A DNA stretch of 64,000 nt from positions 75,889,689 through 75,953,688 of the forward strand of contig NC_044571.1 in NCBI RefSeq assembly GCF_901933205.1, read 5' to 3'. A program made the position numbers and the translations under genes. Positions 1-10,570 of the stretch are shown here, in pieces. Source of the stretch: Camarhynchus parvulus. Its lineage: Eukaryota; Chordata; Aves; Passeriformes; Thraupidae. The notes below the pieces were generated by a model. It had not been told where the DNA came from and did no database searches. It saw nothing but the letters and a program-made list of their open reading frames with translations. Every line of letters starts with the position of its first letter. Position 1 is the first letter of the stretch.

Positions 1-2000
1 TGTCAGATTTATGCCCAAAAGACACGAAGGAATATTTTTCAAGTCTGGTTATTTCACTGGTTAATTATATGTCATGCTAGTGTAACAAACAATCTGAAAA
101 TAATCTACCTATATTTGATATGTCAATTGCTGTTAATCAATGGGGTAACTGTTTTTGGTAACATTTGCTTTTTCATTTTTAAATTGACACAGTTATTTCA
201 CATTTGTAAAGGAATTCTAGGATCTCCCAGAGGAAATCACTCAAACTCCCATCATTCTTTATTGCAGACTCCAGTGAGCCCTGATCTGTAGCCAGGATTA
301 GCCAGACGTGCATCCAGCTGCCTCCATGCATGTCACCTGCCTTTTGCTGAGATATTATGTGAACACAGAGGACTTGCTAGATTAGTGTCAACACTGGTTC
401 GTGTAAATGTGGACAGGAATTGTAACTCACAATGGCTATAAGACACTTGAGTCATGTCAGCCAAACTGCAGATGCCAGCCCAGGCAAAGAGGTCAAAGTT
501 AGACATGAGCCCACTGCTCTCTGGCCCTCTTTATAACAAAACTACACAACCTGAGTAAAAAAGGGTCAGGGCAACAACTGTTCTGGATGGCCACCTCATA
601 CATATCCCAACCTCCTTGGCTGAAACTAGAGAAGACATGGCAGGTAGGAAAGAAACATGGAGTCTTGCAGCCAAGGGCTATCCTCTGACACCAGGAGACA
701 GTTTTGGTGCCCTCTACAGTCTTCTGTCCTAGAGCCCTTACTAATTCATTTGAAATTTTGAAGTCATTCCTGGATTTTGACTTATTCCTTCTGCTCTCTT
801 AGGAGTAGGAATCACCTTTGCTTCAAACCAATGTTAAACCCTTAACTTGCAAATGCTGACACACACATCATTTCCACAGGAAGGAAACTGGGAAGACACT
901 GAAACCCCAACAATCTCTAATTTTAAATGTTGCATCTAACCTTCCTACATACAATATATTTAATTTTCAGAAAACATTTCAAATGTACACAACTTATAGA
1001 TAAATACACAGTATTTTGGACTGCTAGGCTACAAACTACATCTGAAATTCAAACATGAGCTTGAGTTCTCACCTTTTCCCAGAACTTTACAAGACAGACC
1101 AGTATTTCAGGCCACATCCTGTAACCAGTGTCACTGGTTCAAATACATTGCCTTCAAAGGATTTGCCAAGTGCAAATGAGTGCAACTCTATAATTATTTA
1201 GTACTTATGTTGATTATATATACAAGGAAGAGCAAAATCCAGTTCTCCCACACTATGCTTTGCTAATGCTATACAAACATAAGTTTAAAAATGGTTTTAG
1301 CTTATGAAGTCAAAAGAAACACAGTAAAGACATACATTGATTAAAAGGGTGCCACTGTTAGAGATTCTTTTTCAGATAATCTGCTTTCTGACACTTCCAC
1401 TAGAGTATAACAAACAGTTTCACATTGCAGGCCTGCTCAGGAGTTGTATTTAGTAATTTTCCAGTATTATAGTGAAAAAAAATTTCCTCTCCCATAGTTC
1501 CTCTTGCTTTAGAGAAAATGTATTAAGATGGCTTTCTTTAAATGCCTTCAGATATTATATGATCAGCATTCCTGTCTAGGAACGCTTCAGGATGTAGCTA
1601 TTGAATACATTCAATTCCATCCACTACCTGTAAGGCTGGGTGCACCTACAGCTCTGAGTATCACAGCACCTTCTTTTAGACCCTTCGTTTCCTCCTCCTA
1701 AGCAAATGAGCAGCTGCATTTCCCCACACACCCCCCAGAATTGAGTGCCTGAGACATAGGTGGGTAGAAGAAGGCTTTACCTTTTTTTCCCACCTAAAAA
1801 TGAAAGAGGGCTCACCTGGAAAACAAGCAATTTCTTTTACATATTCAGGCACTGTAGTGCCTCAGTTGTTTGTAAACCATGGCTACTGATGCCTGTTTTT
1901 ATTACTGTCAGGAAAAAAAACCAAACAACCTGAAAAGGTGCCCATATAGCACCTAATAGATTAGGAAAAATTATAATAAATTATTCATTACTATACCGAC
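1..2000 (-). other. CFAP300 intron following exon 4 (partial)
   Basis: No exon matching the next conserved CFAP300 block was found here on the minus strand. There is also no repeat that I can name, only AT-rich unique-looking sequence with a short A-run near 1913. Confidence 0.6.
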
Positions 2001-5000
2001 CTTCCTTAATTCATCAGAGATAAGAATATCGTCATAATAGTCATCATAACATTTCACAATAGTTCCAGTTTCTCTAACAATTCCTTCAGAGTACAGCCGA
2101 TCAAAAAATGACATGGAAATCTGTGTACAGGGTACCACTGTAGCTTCAATTTTTGTCACTTTGGAACCTGAAAGATATAGGAAGCTGGTTGCATGTTTCA
2201 AGCTTTTAAAAAATACACACATCATGTAAGTATGACTCAATCACAGAGTCCTTCAAAAAAAAAAAAAACCAAAACAAAACAAAAAAAAAACCCAGCAAAA
2301 CAAAGCTAAGAAGGAAATATTAAATTCATCTGAATACTACTTCCATTAAGGCTCATGTGTCTGCTCCCCCTGTTGGTAAATACCATCAACCGAAACTAGG
2401 GATAGATGGAACACCGTGTGAACCCAGCATTGCATTAGATCACACCCTTAGAAAATCATATTCCACAGCTTAAGCCTTAAAGCATAGGAGGACGTATGCC
2501 AAATTTGGCATGATGAAGTACGGAAGTCAATAACTGCTAACAGCATCCCACAAAGTAAAAACCAAAATGAACATGGCCTCGAAGAATTTTTGATTTGTTA
2601 AGTATTATATTGAACTTTTAAAAAAGTTATTTTGTAGCCACTGTAGGCTTTATTAAGCAGCTATTTCAGAAGATGAAAGAGGTGCTATCAGCACTTCCTG
2701 CATGAATCTGGAGTAGTACCTTTGTAATCATTAAATGCAGAATATATTTTTCTATCATTTTTTTCCCTTTGCTTGCAGATCATCCAAGGCTGGATCCTGT
2801 TGCTCACAGACATCTAGTGCCATTTGAGATGCCTGCCCTACAGCATTTTCCTTTAAGAGGTATCAGTCCATAAGGGCACATATCTTCCCTATCTACAAAT
2901 CTGTCTGCGTGGTGTTGGATAACTTATGGCATCTCAAACAGCATTAGGCTCCATGTTTAAGAAGCTTTGGACTCAGCCCAGTTCTGTCTGCTCTCTGCAG
3001 TCCAAGTGTTCAGCCCAAATGTTAGGACATGTTCTCCACCCATCTCCAGGTCTGCCTGAACAACCTTCAAAGTGCTTCTGAACAGGAGAGGGGAGGAGAG
3101 CACAAGTGAGTATTCAGCACAAGGGCACTGTGTCTCAACACAACATTCACAACATTCCAGCTGTCCATGAGTTTATTCTTATCTCTTCTCTGTAGGTTCC
3201 CTTGATGGGAGACTGGCCAGCAACATCACAGTATCTAAAGGCTTTTTACCTTTTATACAATTAAAGATAAAATTCAGTGCTGTCCTGACAAGCTGACCTA
3301 AAGGATCACTAAGCAATACTCTTCAGGAAATGTACAAATTTGCCTCTACATTACAGTATTTCAGGACCAGAAACATGCCAGAAAGGGATGCATGAACCAT
3401 GACACTTCCAAGAGCACCTATCATTTCATTCCAATCCTAATATTTGTAAGCACAGCATAAAGTAAATTTTCTCTTGCCCACACCTGCAGAAAACCTTGGG
3501 ATTTCTGCCATATACTATTACATAGAGACTACTTATTCATAGGTTAAGTAGGGCTGACATTTGAATACCTAAACCTGGGTAAACTGTACCACCCAATCAA
3601 TCAATACCAGGAAAAAAATAATGAGAAATTATAAATTGATAGCTGAAAATATGCCTACTTAAGCTAAAATACTGACAGGAAATTTTAAAATTATTTTATT
3701 GGACCATTGTGATCTCAAGAAAATCTGTTAAAGACAAAAGTACAGCATTAATTGCTTGGGTTCCTGTCTACCGACAATGGTTATGAAAAAGGGCACCTTT
3801 TGTTAAAGAATAAAAGGTTTAGTACCTTCACCTACCTGTACAGATAGTGACTATACAAAATAATCATATTACATAACCAAGAACAAGTCAGAAAAATAAT
3901 GAATTACAGCTTTACAATCTATGCAAAAAACCCAAACTGATTTATATTTATTTATTTGTACTTCCTCCCACCCCCTCACTTCCAGTTTCCTCTAGTTCTC
4001 CAGCTCCCTTTCACAGGTATTGAATTTTTATTTTATAAGGGATTTATTATGAGACAAATCAGCTTTTGTCACATTAATTATTTTAAAATTAACATTAAAA
4101 CCTGAGTTGACTAACAAACATCAGATGTTAAGTGACTTGAGAAAAGTGAAAGATACAATTACTGAGCTAAAAGTACAGGAAATTTAGATATTTATAGGCT
4201 TTAAGTTATAAGGATTTTATTGGTGGAAGGGAAGGAGACTTCTGCTCTGAAAAAAAGGTTTTATGAAAACTTTAATAATGAAAAAAAAAATCAAGAGCTT
4301 TGTAATTTATTCAGTAGTTCAGAAAACCAAACCACACATGGAAAAGTTTAAATATACTGGAAGGTCCTACTCTCTATTTGAGAGGCGAGATTTGAAATTC
4401 AAAATTTCCTGGACAAGAATGATAGGTTTTAAGAACACTATAAAAGTAAGCAGTGAAAAAGGAAGAAGAAATGCCTTGACAACTCTACAAGTGGAAAACA
4501 AAGAGCTGAGAAATCCTGAAACAGCTTCAGCTTATTATAACAGCCAGCTCTGGAGTATCTATAAAATGCTCCCAGAATACTTTTAAATTAACACATCACA
4601 TATCTAGTATGGGGCAGATAAACCCTGGATTGGGTATATTTAGAATTCCTCCAAAATCTAAGGAAGTTTTTTATGTCAGAAAAATATCTTGTTACTTACT
4701 ATTTACAAAACAGTTTATATGTAATGCAAGTTCAGTGCTCAGTATTAAAAAGATATGGTATTTCAAAAGTAAAAGGTGTAGGTTGATGATTTATGGTTTC
4801 ATATGACATCTAAAATTCTTTGCAAATTACAACCTATAATAGTAGTTTTAAAATTGCTGATTTAATATTCCAGATTTGAAGACCCCATTCTAAAGACAGA
4901 AATTGTTGAAGCTTCAAGTACATATGGCAACTCAAGAATCCTTTTTTAGGCAAATCCTAATATTTTATTTGCACAAATAGATGGCAACTGTACCCCTTTG

Positions 5001-8000
5001 AAGATAAACTTTCAAGCGTTAATTGAGCTTAAGCAGATACAGTGCTGCCTCCCTAAGACTGCTGACAGGTGCAAGGCCAGCGATGTATCCAGGGAAAAAC
5101 GACTATTTAGTTCTCATTGCAGCTATTTAAAAAACACAAGACTCAATACAAAAATGGGTATGCATCAAATTTGCTCCTTTTGCTGCTTCTATTTTTGAAT
5201 TATCAGAGTAACAGATGGATAGATGGCTTAAAGTACATCAGAAATATCTGATACTCTGACATGCAGCCAGAACAAGGTGAAAAAATATCCCTATTAGGAA
5301 AATTGCTCTACAGGCAAAAAAATTTGGTGTGAGACTAGGTCATTAAGTATTTTTCTGATCAGAGGAAGCAGACTAGAGAATACCCTTGTGTATCATTTAC
5401 CTAAAATGTTTTATTTCAAGCAATGTCGAAGCTGAAGTCCTTGAAACAATGTATTATTGTGGAATCCCACCAGAACAAAAAACATAAGTAAAAAGGTGAG
5501 AGGAGACCACAGCCTTAAAAAAGAAAAAAAATATTATGAAAACAAACACTACTGTAATGTTTTTTAAATTTCCTTTATAATGCTGACATCTTTCTGTGAG
5601 TCCATAAATACTTTCTGCCCAGTCTCGTGGAGGGCAGGTGTAGGGAATTTTCTGTGGATCTATCTAACCCCCCCTATATTATGCATTCAAACTATCTCCT
5701 CCATTAAAATAAAAACCAAAAAAAAACCAAAAAAAGACCAAAACAACAAAAAAAAAAACCAAAAACAAAAAAAAAAACCACCCCACAAACCACCAAAACA
5801 AAACAAAACAAAACAAAAAAACAAAAACAAAAAAAAAACCCTAACATTTTTGTTTGTAACAGAATTAATGTAGTATTTGAATCAATGTAGACTATGTATT
5901 TTCTTCAGATTTTCCAAAAGGCAAAATAAGCATGTTTCCAGTATTTTTAACAACAGGTATGTTGTTTTAAAGTTACTCCACAGTGATAGCAAATGGTATA
6001 TCTGGATTAATGTATCAGTGTGCCTGAAGAAGAAAATACTAGAAGATCATTTCTACCTCCTCCCACTCACAGCTAATTCTTACTATATTTTAAAAAAATG
6101 CACATGAAGACTAAGTATAGAAAAATGTGCCAACATTCCTCACCAAAAATAGGCAAAGAATGGGAAGATGAAATTTTAAGAGCAAACAGGGTATACCAGC
6201 TGTTCAGGATTTAGAAAGGGAACTCTTCCAGTCCTTGGGACAAAATGCTTCACTTCTGTGCAGAGGAAGATTGAGCAGAACCAAGAGTTAAGCTGGGTTA
6301 CTTGGCAAGAGACCCTCCACTCTTAACACAAGGTATGTAACCTGCTGACCTCCACTACAGGGACTGTCAAGTTTCAGACTACACAGATAGCCTAAAACAA
6401 ATCCTGTCTAATGCAAGAAAAGGTTTACTACTGGCTTAAAATACATCTATTTTCTTTCTGCTTGCCAGAGAAAGAGGCACCTGAAGGGGTACTTGACAGA
6501 TTTTTTGCATTTTATATATATATTTCAATGGTTTTAACAGTTGGGTGAAGTGTTTGGAAAATGGATTTTTGCTGACAAAAAAGTGGCAATGTCTAGTGTC
6601 ATTGTATATACTGGGAAAGACCTATGCCAATTCCAGAGAGCTGAAATGGAAAAGCTAGAAAATTCCCAAAGCTCAGTTAAATATTTACACACAGTAATAT
6701 TTGCAGACAAACCAAAAGAAACGAGGGCTTCCCACTACCCTCTTCTAAGATACTACTAATAGGGAAAATCACTTTGGCAATATCAGAGATCACATTATGC
6801 ATAAAACACCATTACATTATCACATGCAATTGCCACGAATTTTTGTGTGCAATTTCAAAGTGGAGCCACAAATTTGCTGTTTGCTTTTGGCCTTCCTGCT
6901 TTAGTGTCTCATCTGCATATAAGGACCTAATGGAGTGTGTTCAGAAGTTTCTGATATGGCAACAAAGTTAAGTGACCCTCATGGCATGGTTGCAAGCGGA
7001 GCAACCTGTCCCATGGGGCTCTTCGGGGTCTCCATCACCACGGCTGTAGAGACAGCAGATTTATACAAGCTCAGGGTGTGCTCTACCAACCCTCTGCTCT
7101 CAATTTTTATTTGTAACACATCATACTTTCATTTTCATCAACTTTCATTTGTAACAATCATCTCAGACCTGCCCCAAGTCAGGCTGCAAGTCTGCCCTTC
7201 TCTAATATTTGCAAATGTTATCTGCATAAGGTACTATTGTAATTCCACAAATAATGCCGTTGTTTATGTCTGGATACATGATCAGGTCAACTGGATGCTA
7301 CAAACCCATTTATAAACAGCTTCAGGTGCTTGATGTATGGAACAATGCAGGGGTCAAAAGAAAAAAAGGCATCAAAAGGTGACAATTTCGTTATTTTATT
7401 CTAGAAGTATAATCTCTCCCTATTACTGAGTAAAAGAAATAATTCTTTAAGATATTTCAACTAGCTGAAAGCACACATATATGAACTGTCATTATGGTAA
7501 ATTAGAGCAAAATCATTAAAATACAGACTTTTTTATTTAAGATTAATTTATTCTAAATTTACCCAATGTAGTCCATTGTCCTGAAGCTGACAGCAACTTT
7601 AAACTGGAGTTCACACTTTGATCATTAAAAAATGCCTATAATATTCAAATAAGAGAATACAAGTTAATGAAATTAAACAGAAAATCATCATTTATAGTGC
7701 CTTGGATACTTTCAATCCAAATTATAAGGCTCCAATTAGTACGTAGATCCCATATGATCTACCAGTTTGTGTACTAAATATCACACCACCAAATCTATCA
7801 GTTTGTAACTCAGTGTAGCCAGTGTCTTTTATACAGAGAAGATCTCTTCAGGTGCATATTTTTATATGTAGTATTCAATTTTTAAAATAAAACAGTTTTA
7901 GTCCAAGAACACACAAAAATGTATGAAATTCATGGAGGTACAAAAAACAGAGGATGAAAGTCTTATCTCTGCATACAATGTCGTTGAAGTTAAAAATGAA

Positions 8001-9817
8001 ATGCCAAGTATGATTTTAAAATTTACTCTTTTAAAATAAATTTGAAGCTTGGAGAAATGTAGAGATACACAAAAATTATTAAACAGATACAGAGTAAGAT
8101 CTGAAGAATTCAACTTATTGATTTATCAATTAAAAGAAGGAGACATCCATAGTAATGTTGATAGCTGACAAGTTTCCATGATAGATAAACCAACTAAGAA
8201 AACCCACACTTACAGAGTGAATAATTACTGAAGAAACTGTGAAGAAAATGAAATTATGGATCTTTCAGTTTCTGGATCACTAAATTTCTTTATCACCCCT
8301 CTGGGATACAGAGAGATCAGATATAACATGTAATGGTCCTTTTTTCCCCAATTACTTCACAGCTCTTTAGATTTCATAACTTTACAGCAATATCTTTACA
8401 TTTTTAATTCAAAAGAGACAAGCATTGAGAGGGTAAATGGGTACTCTGTAAACTTCAATAATTTGAAATGTTTATCAGTGGAAGATGAAATAAATATTGG
8501 TGCATCTCTATGTGAATTTCTTTAAGATATAAAGAGGCTGAATTCTTTATCCAGGATAACAATATAAAGTAGACATATAAAATATCAAAGAGTTGTTTTT
8601 AAAACAACAGATGTAAAAATCACATAGTTCTTAAAACCACAGGTTTGGGGTTTTTTCTGTCTGCAAACAGATGAAGAGATTTGACTTTGCAGACAACAGA
8701 AATGGAGGACACAAAATCAGCAAGTGATTTGAGTCTCAAAAAGCTGGGAGTTCAAAATTCTAGTATAAAGCAATGGCATTCAATAAATTTCAAAAGTTCT
8801 ATTTCCAGATATGTGGTGCACACGCACATCTAATTGCACTGTGAATTTACTGTGAGAAATTTACTGATAGGTGTGTGTACACTGTTTGAAGTCTCACACT
8901 AGGTGGACTTCTCAACACAAAACCCTGCAGCCAACATCAGCATCTAGTTCAGATTTCCATTCTTGGGAATCCTGAAAGGCTAAATTGTTCCCTCTTAAAG
9001 CAGAGTAACATTAGTACAGACTAAAATATTTTTACTGGACAGTACAATTAACCCACAAAGCAGCGACTTGAGCACCACACCTTTCAAGGAGACAGTGAGC
9101 AGGCCAATAGCATACAACACTGCTAATGTTGAATATAATTTCATGGTGGAGGGGCGGGAGGAGGGGGAGAATCAACTTAAAATACAAAGTATTTAGAACT
9201 ACCATAAGAAACTCATCCTTTTGATAGGGCTTAAACTGCTGGTCAAAACTGAACGCTTGTGCTGTGATCCTGCCTTGCATGGACCTGAAATGGAAAAATG
9301 AGATTAAATATTCTGAATACACATAATGTCCTATTCCGACCGATTATACTTTGTTTTTTCACACCCATTCTCAGTTACAAGCGCCTCCAACCCTTCGTTG
9401 GAGGGCTCGGGCTGCGGGGGAGCCCCGCTGCGAAACTGAAATAGATCTCGGCTCGCTGTGGGAGGCCAGACACACGCCTCACACCTCAGAAAGCGTGATT
9501 TGCCTGCCTAGAAAATACCAAGGGGACTTCAAATTAAGGGGTTGGGGGGAATAAATGAATAAAAAAAATAAAAATAAAAGAGAGGCGGACCCGCAGCCAC
9601 CGGAGCGGGCGTCCTGCGGGCGCGGCAATGGCTCCAGCCCTCAGCACGGCCCGCCTGTTCCCCGCCGCCCCCAGACAGAGGCATCGCACAGCGGGCGTTC
9701 CCCCCACCATTTGAGGAGCCGGTCCGCGATGTCCCTGTCCTGCAGGCAGGAGAAGGTTTTCTGCGGCAGCGCTCGGAACACGACCTGCCCGGCGCCGCGC
9801 CCGTCCTCCGCGGACAT
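1..9817 (-). CDS. CFAP300: CFAP300 gene, 5' part (exons 1-4 with introns)
   Basis: Cilia- and flagella-associated protein 300 (C11orf70) is a small cytoplasmic factor needed for assembly and transport of outer and inner dynein arms; in humans its loss causes primary ciliary dyskinesia. Four exons seen here join with matching phases (2, 0, 1, 0) into 144 codons, about half of the roughly 267-residue vertebrate protein. Family hallmarks are visible: LPQKTFSCLQDRDIADRLLKW in exon 1, MQGRITAQAFSFDQQF in exon 2, LKLLSASGQW in exon 3 and VPCTQISMSFFDRLYSEGIV in exon 4. The start at 9817 has A at -3 and sits in a CpG island beside an RFX-like site. No continuation was found in 1-2000, so the remaining exons must lie outside. 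CEP126 lies upstream in the same orientation, as on human 11q22. Confidence 0.93.
2001..2167 (-). CDS. CFAP300: CFAP300 exon 4
   Basis: The acceptor is atatctttcag. The two leading bases complete a Gly codon, followed by SKVTKIEATVVPCTQISMSF and then FDRLYSEGIVRETGTIVKCY and ISDELRK. The end is slightly uncertain: AAG before GTCGGT at 2001 keeps phase 0, while GTATAG four bases on (exon end 1997) is a better donor and would give phase 1. The next exon, outside the window, would decide. Confidence 0.92.
2254..2296. repeat. A-rich tract
   Basis: Low-complexity run of A interrupted by single or paired C. It lies about 90 bp upstream (in transcript sense) of CFAP300 exon 4, where the transcript is T-rich and could add to the polypyrimidine context. 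Confidence 0.8.
5705..5840. repeat. A-rich low-complexity tract with CAAAA units
   Basis: About 136 bp made almost only of A and C, including several CAAAA units. The Lys/Pro/Gln-rich open frame across it is a by-product of composition. No target-site duplication or retroposon body could be assigned. Confidence 0.85.
7563..7635 (-). CDS. CFAP300: CFAP300 exon 3
   Basis: This 73-bp exon is too short to stand out as an open frame. The acceptor ends ...atattatag and the donor is GTAAAT. It encodes AFFNDQSVNSSLKLLSASGQ followed by WTTLG, aligning with the human stretch that carries AFFKDP and LKLLSD. Phase 0 in and phase 1 out fit exons 2 and 4 exactly. Confidence 0.9.
7636..9202 (-). other. CFAP300 intron 2
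   Basis: About 1.6 kb between exons 2 and 3. I see no named repeat and no additional exon. Confidence 0.75.
9203..9284 (-). CDS. CFAP300: CFAP300 exon 2
   Basis: The acceptor is tttccatttcag and the exon begins with one base completing the Trp codon. It encodes SMQGRITAQAFSFDQQFKPY followed by QKDEFLM, closely matching the conserved N-terminal block of the family. It ends phase 0 at ATG before a GTAGTT donor. The length of 82 bp fits one base plus 27 codons. Confidence 0.92.
9708..9817 (-). CDS. CFAP300: CFAP300 exon 1 (coding part)
   Basis: The ATG is at 9817-9815 and the product begins MSAEDGRGAGQVVFRALPQK. The exon gives 36 codons plus two bases and ends at ...CTCAAATG before a GTGGGG donor, so a Trp codon is split with exon 2. 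The frame is open further upstream, but the human protein also has only a short leader before the LPQKTF motif, so this Met is preferred. Confidence 0.9.
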
Positions 9818-9834
9818 CTTGCCGCGGCCCCGCC

Positions 9835-9848
9835 GTTGCCGCGGAGAC
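9835..9848 (+). promoter_or_regulatory. RFX X-box-like site in the CFAP300 promoter
   Basis: The sequence GTTGCCGCGGAGAC follows the X-box layout: a perfect GTTGCC half-site, a two-base spacer and a second half-site (GGAGAC) one base from the favourable GGAAAC or two bases from GGCAAC. It ends 18 bp upstream of the ATG. RFX factors are established activators of ciliary genes through such sites. Binding is inferred. Confidence 0.6.
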
Positions 9849-9938
9849 GGCGCCGCTCCGGCGCGGAGCCCGGCCCCGCTCCCCAGCGTTCCGCCGCCCG
9901 TGAGGGCCGGCCGACTCGGCTGTGCCCCTTCTCTTCGT

Positions 9939-9945
9939 TGTTTGC
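9939..9945 (-). promoter_or_regulatory. Possible forkhead (FOXJ1-type) site
   Basis: GCAAACA on the minus strand, about 120 bp upstream of the CFAP300 ATG, at the edge of the CpG island. It resembles the forkhead core GTAAACA with one change. FOXJ1 cooperates with RFX factors at motile-cilia genes, but a 7-base match is weak evidence. Confidence 0.25.
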
Positions 9946-10513
9946 CTACAAAATCCCTTAATTCAACACCAGCCTTATCCCCTCTGCCCTCTCTCTCTGT
10001 CTCTGCGCCAGGAAAACTCAGGCTTGCCCAGCAGACCGAGGCAGGGGCTGCCATTGCTGCCTTCGCCGAGGCCACACGAGCGCCGAAACACCAAAACTAA
10101 CTAGGGAAAGGCCAAAGTTATGAATTATGAGCTTCTAGGGAATCAGGGCTGCTGCTTGCTTCCCAGGATGCAAAGCCATTTGGGAACAGCAAAGCCGTGC
10201 TTTCAAACTCTTCCCAGTCGAAATTAAAGGAAAGACCATTGTTTTTTCAGGAAATTATTTCCTCAAGTCTAGTAAAGCAAGGGACACCTTGCACAGGTTG
10301 GGGAATTTCCTGGCCTTTGCAGGGAAAGCAGAGAGAAATTAAGGCTGCTGCACATCTCATGCTATTTCCTTCAGCAGCCTACCCCCTCCAAAGCCTGTGC
10401 TTGCTTAGCCACAAATTTCCGAAACTGCAATTTTCCCATTAATCTATTGCTCAGGCTTAGCAGCATTCCCACATCTAAGAAGTCTGGCAGTGCTTCTATT
10501 GGTTTCTAATTAT

Positions 10514-10570
10514 TAAAAAAAAAAACCAAAACAAAACAAAACAAAAAAAAAACTAAAAAAAATACTAAAA
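10514..10570. repeat. A-rich tract with CAAAA units
   Basis: Composition and unit pattern resemble the tract at 5705-5840. It consists of A runs with CAAAA repeats, ending in AT-rich sequence. Confidence 0.8.

Larger units (their letters stand above)
2168..7562 (-). other. CFAP300 intron 3
   Basis: AT-rich intron of about 5.4 kb. It holds two A-rich tracts (2254-2296 and 5705-5840), listed separately. Short open frames at 4263-4586 and 6935-7315 have no recognisable domain and look like chance. Confidence 0.7.
9385..9950. promoter_or_regulatory. CpG island at the CFAP300 5' end
   Basis: This is the only GC-rich, CpG-dense stretch in the window, covering exon 1 and flanking sequence on both sides in an otherwise AT-rich region. 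It is the expected promoter type for a broadly inducible ciliary gene. No TATA box was obvious. The boundaries are by eye. Confidence 0.85.

Noticed and set aside
1..1970. Search for the next CFAP300 exon
   Set aside because: No minus-strand stretch resembled the conserved block that should follow exon 4, so the exon is taken to lie outside the window.
4263..4586. 107-codon plus-strand frame in CFAP300 intron 3
   Set aside because: It is Lys-rich because the DNA is A-rich; no family resemblance and no promoter or splice context.
8240..8310. Short minus-strand frame reading VIKKFSDPETERSI after an acceptor-like site
   Set aside because: It does not match CFAP300, which is already complete and in phase around this point. 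It has no partner exons and is probably chance.
9555..10100. 181-codon plus-strand frame and the upstream extension of the minus-strand frame in the CpG island
   Set aside because: High GC content removes stop codons in all frames. The plus-strand frame is Pro/Arg/Ser-rich without a domain. The minus-strand extension goes beyond the conserved CFAP300 start.
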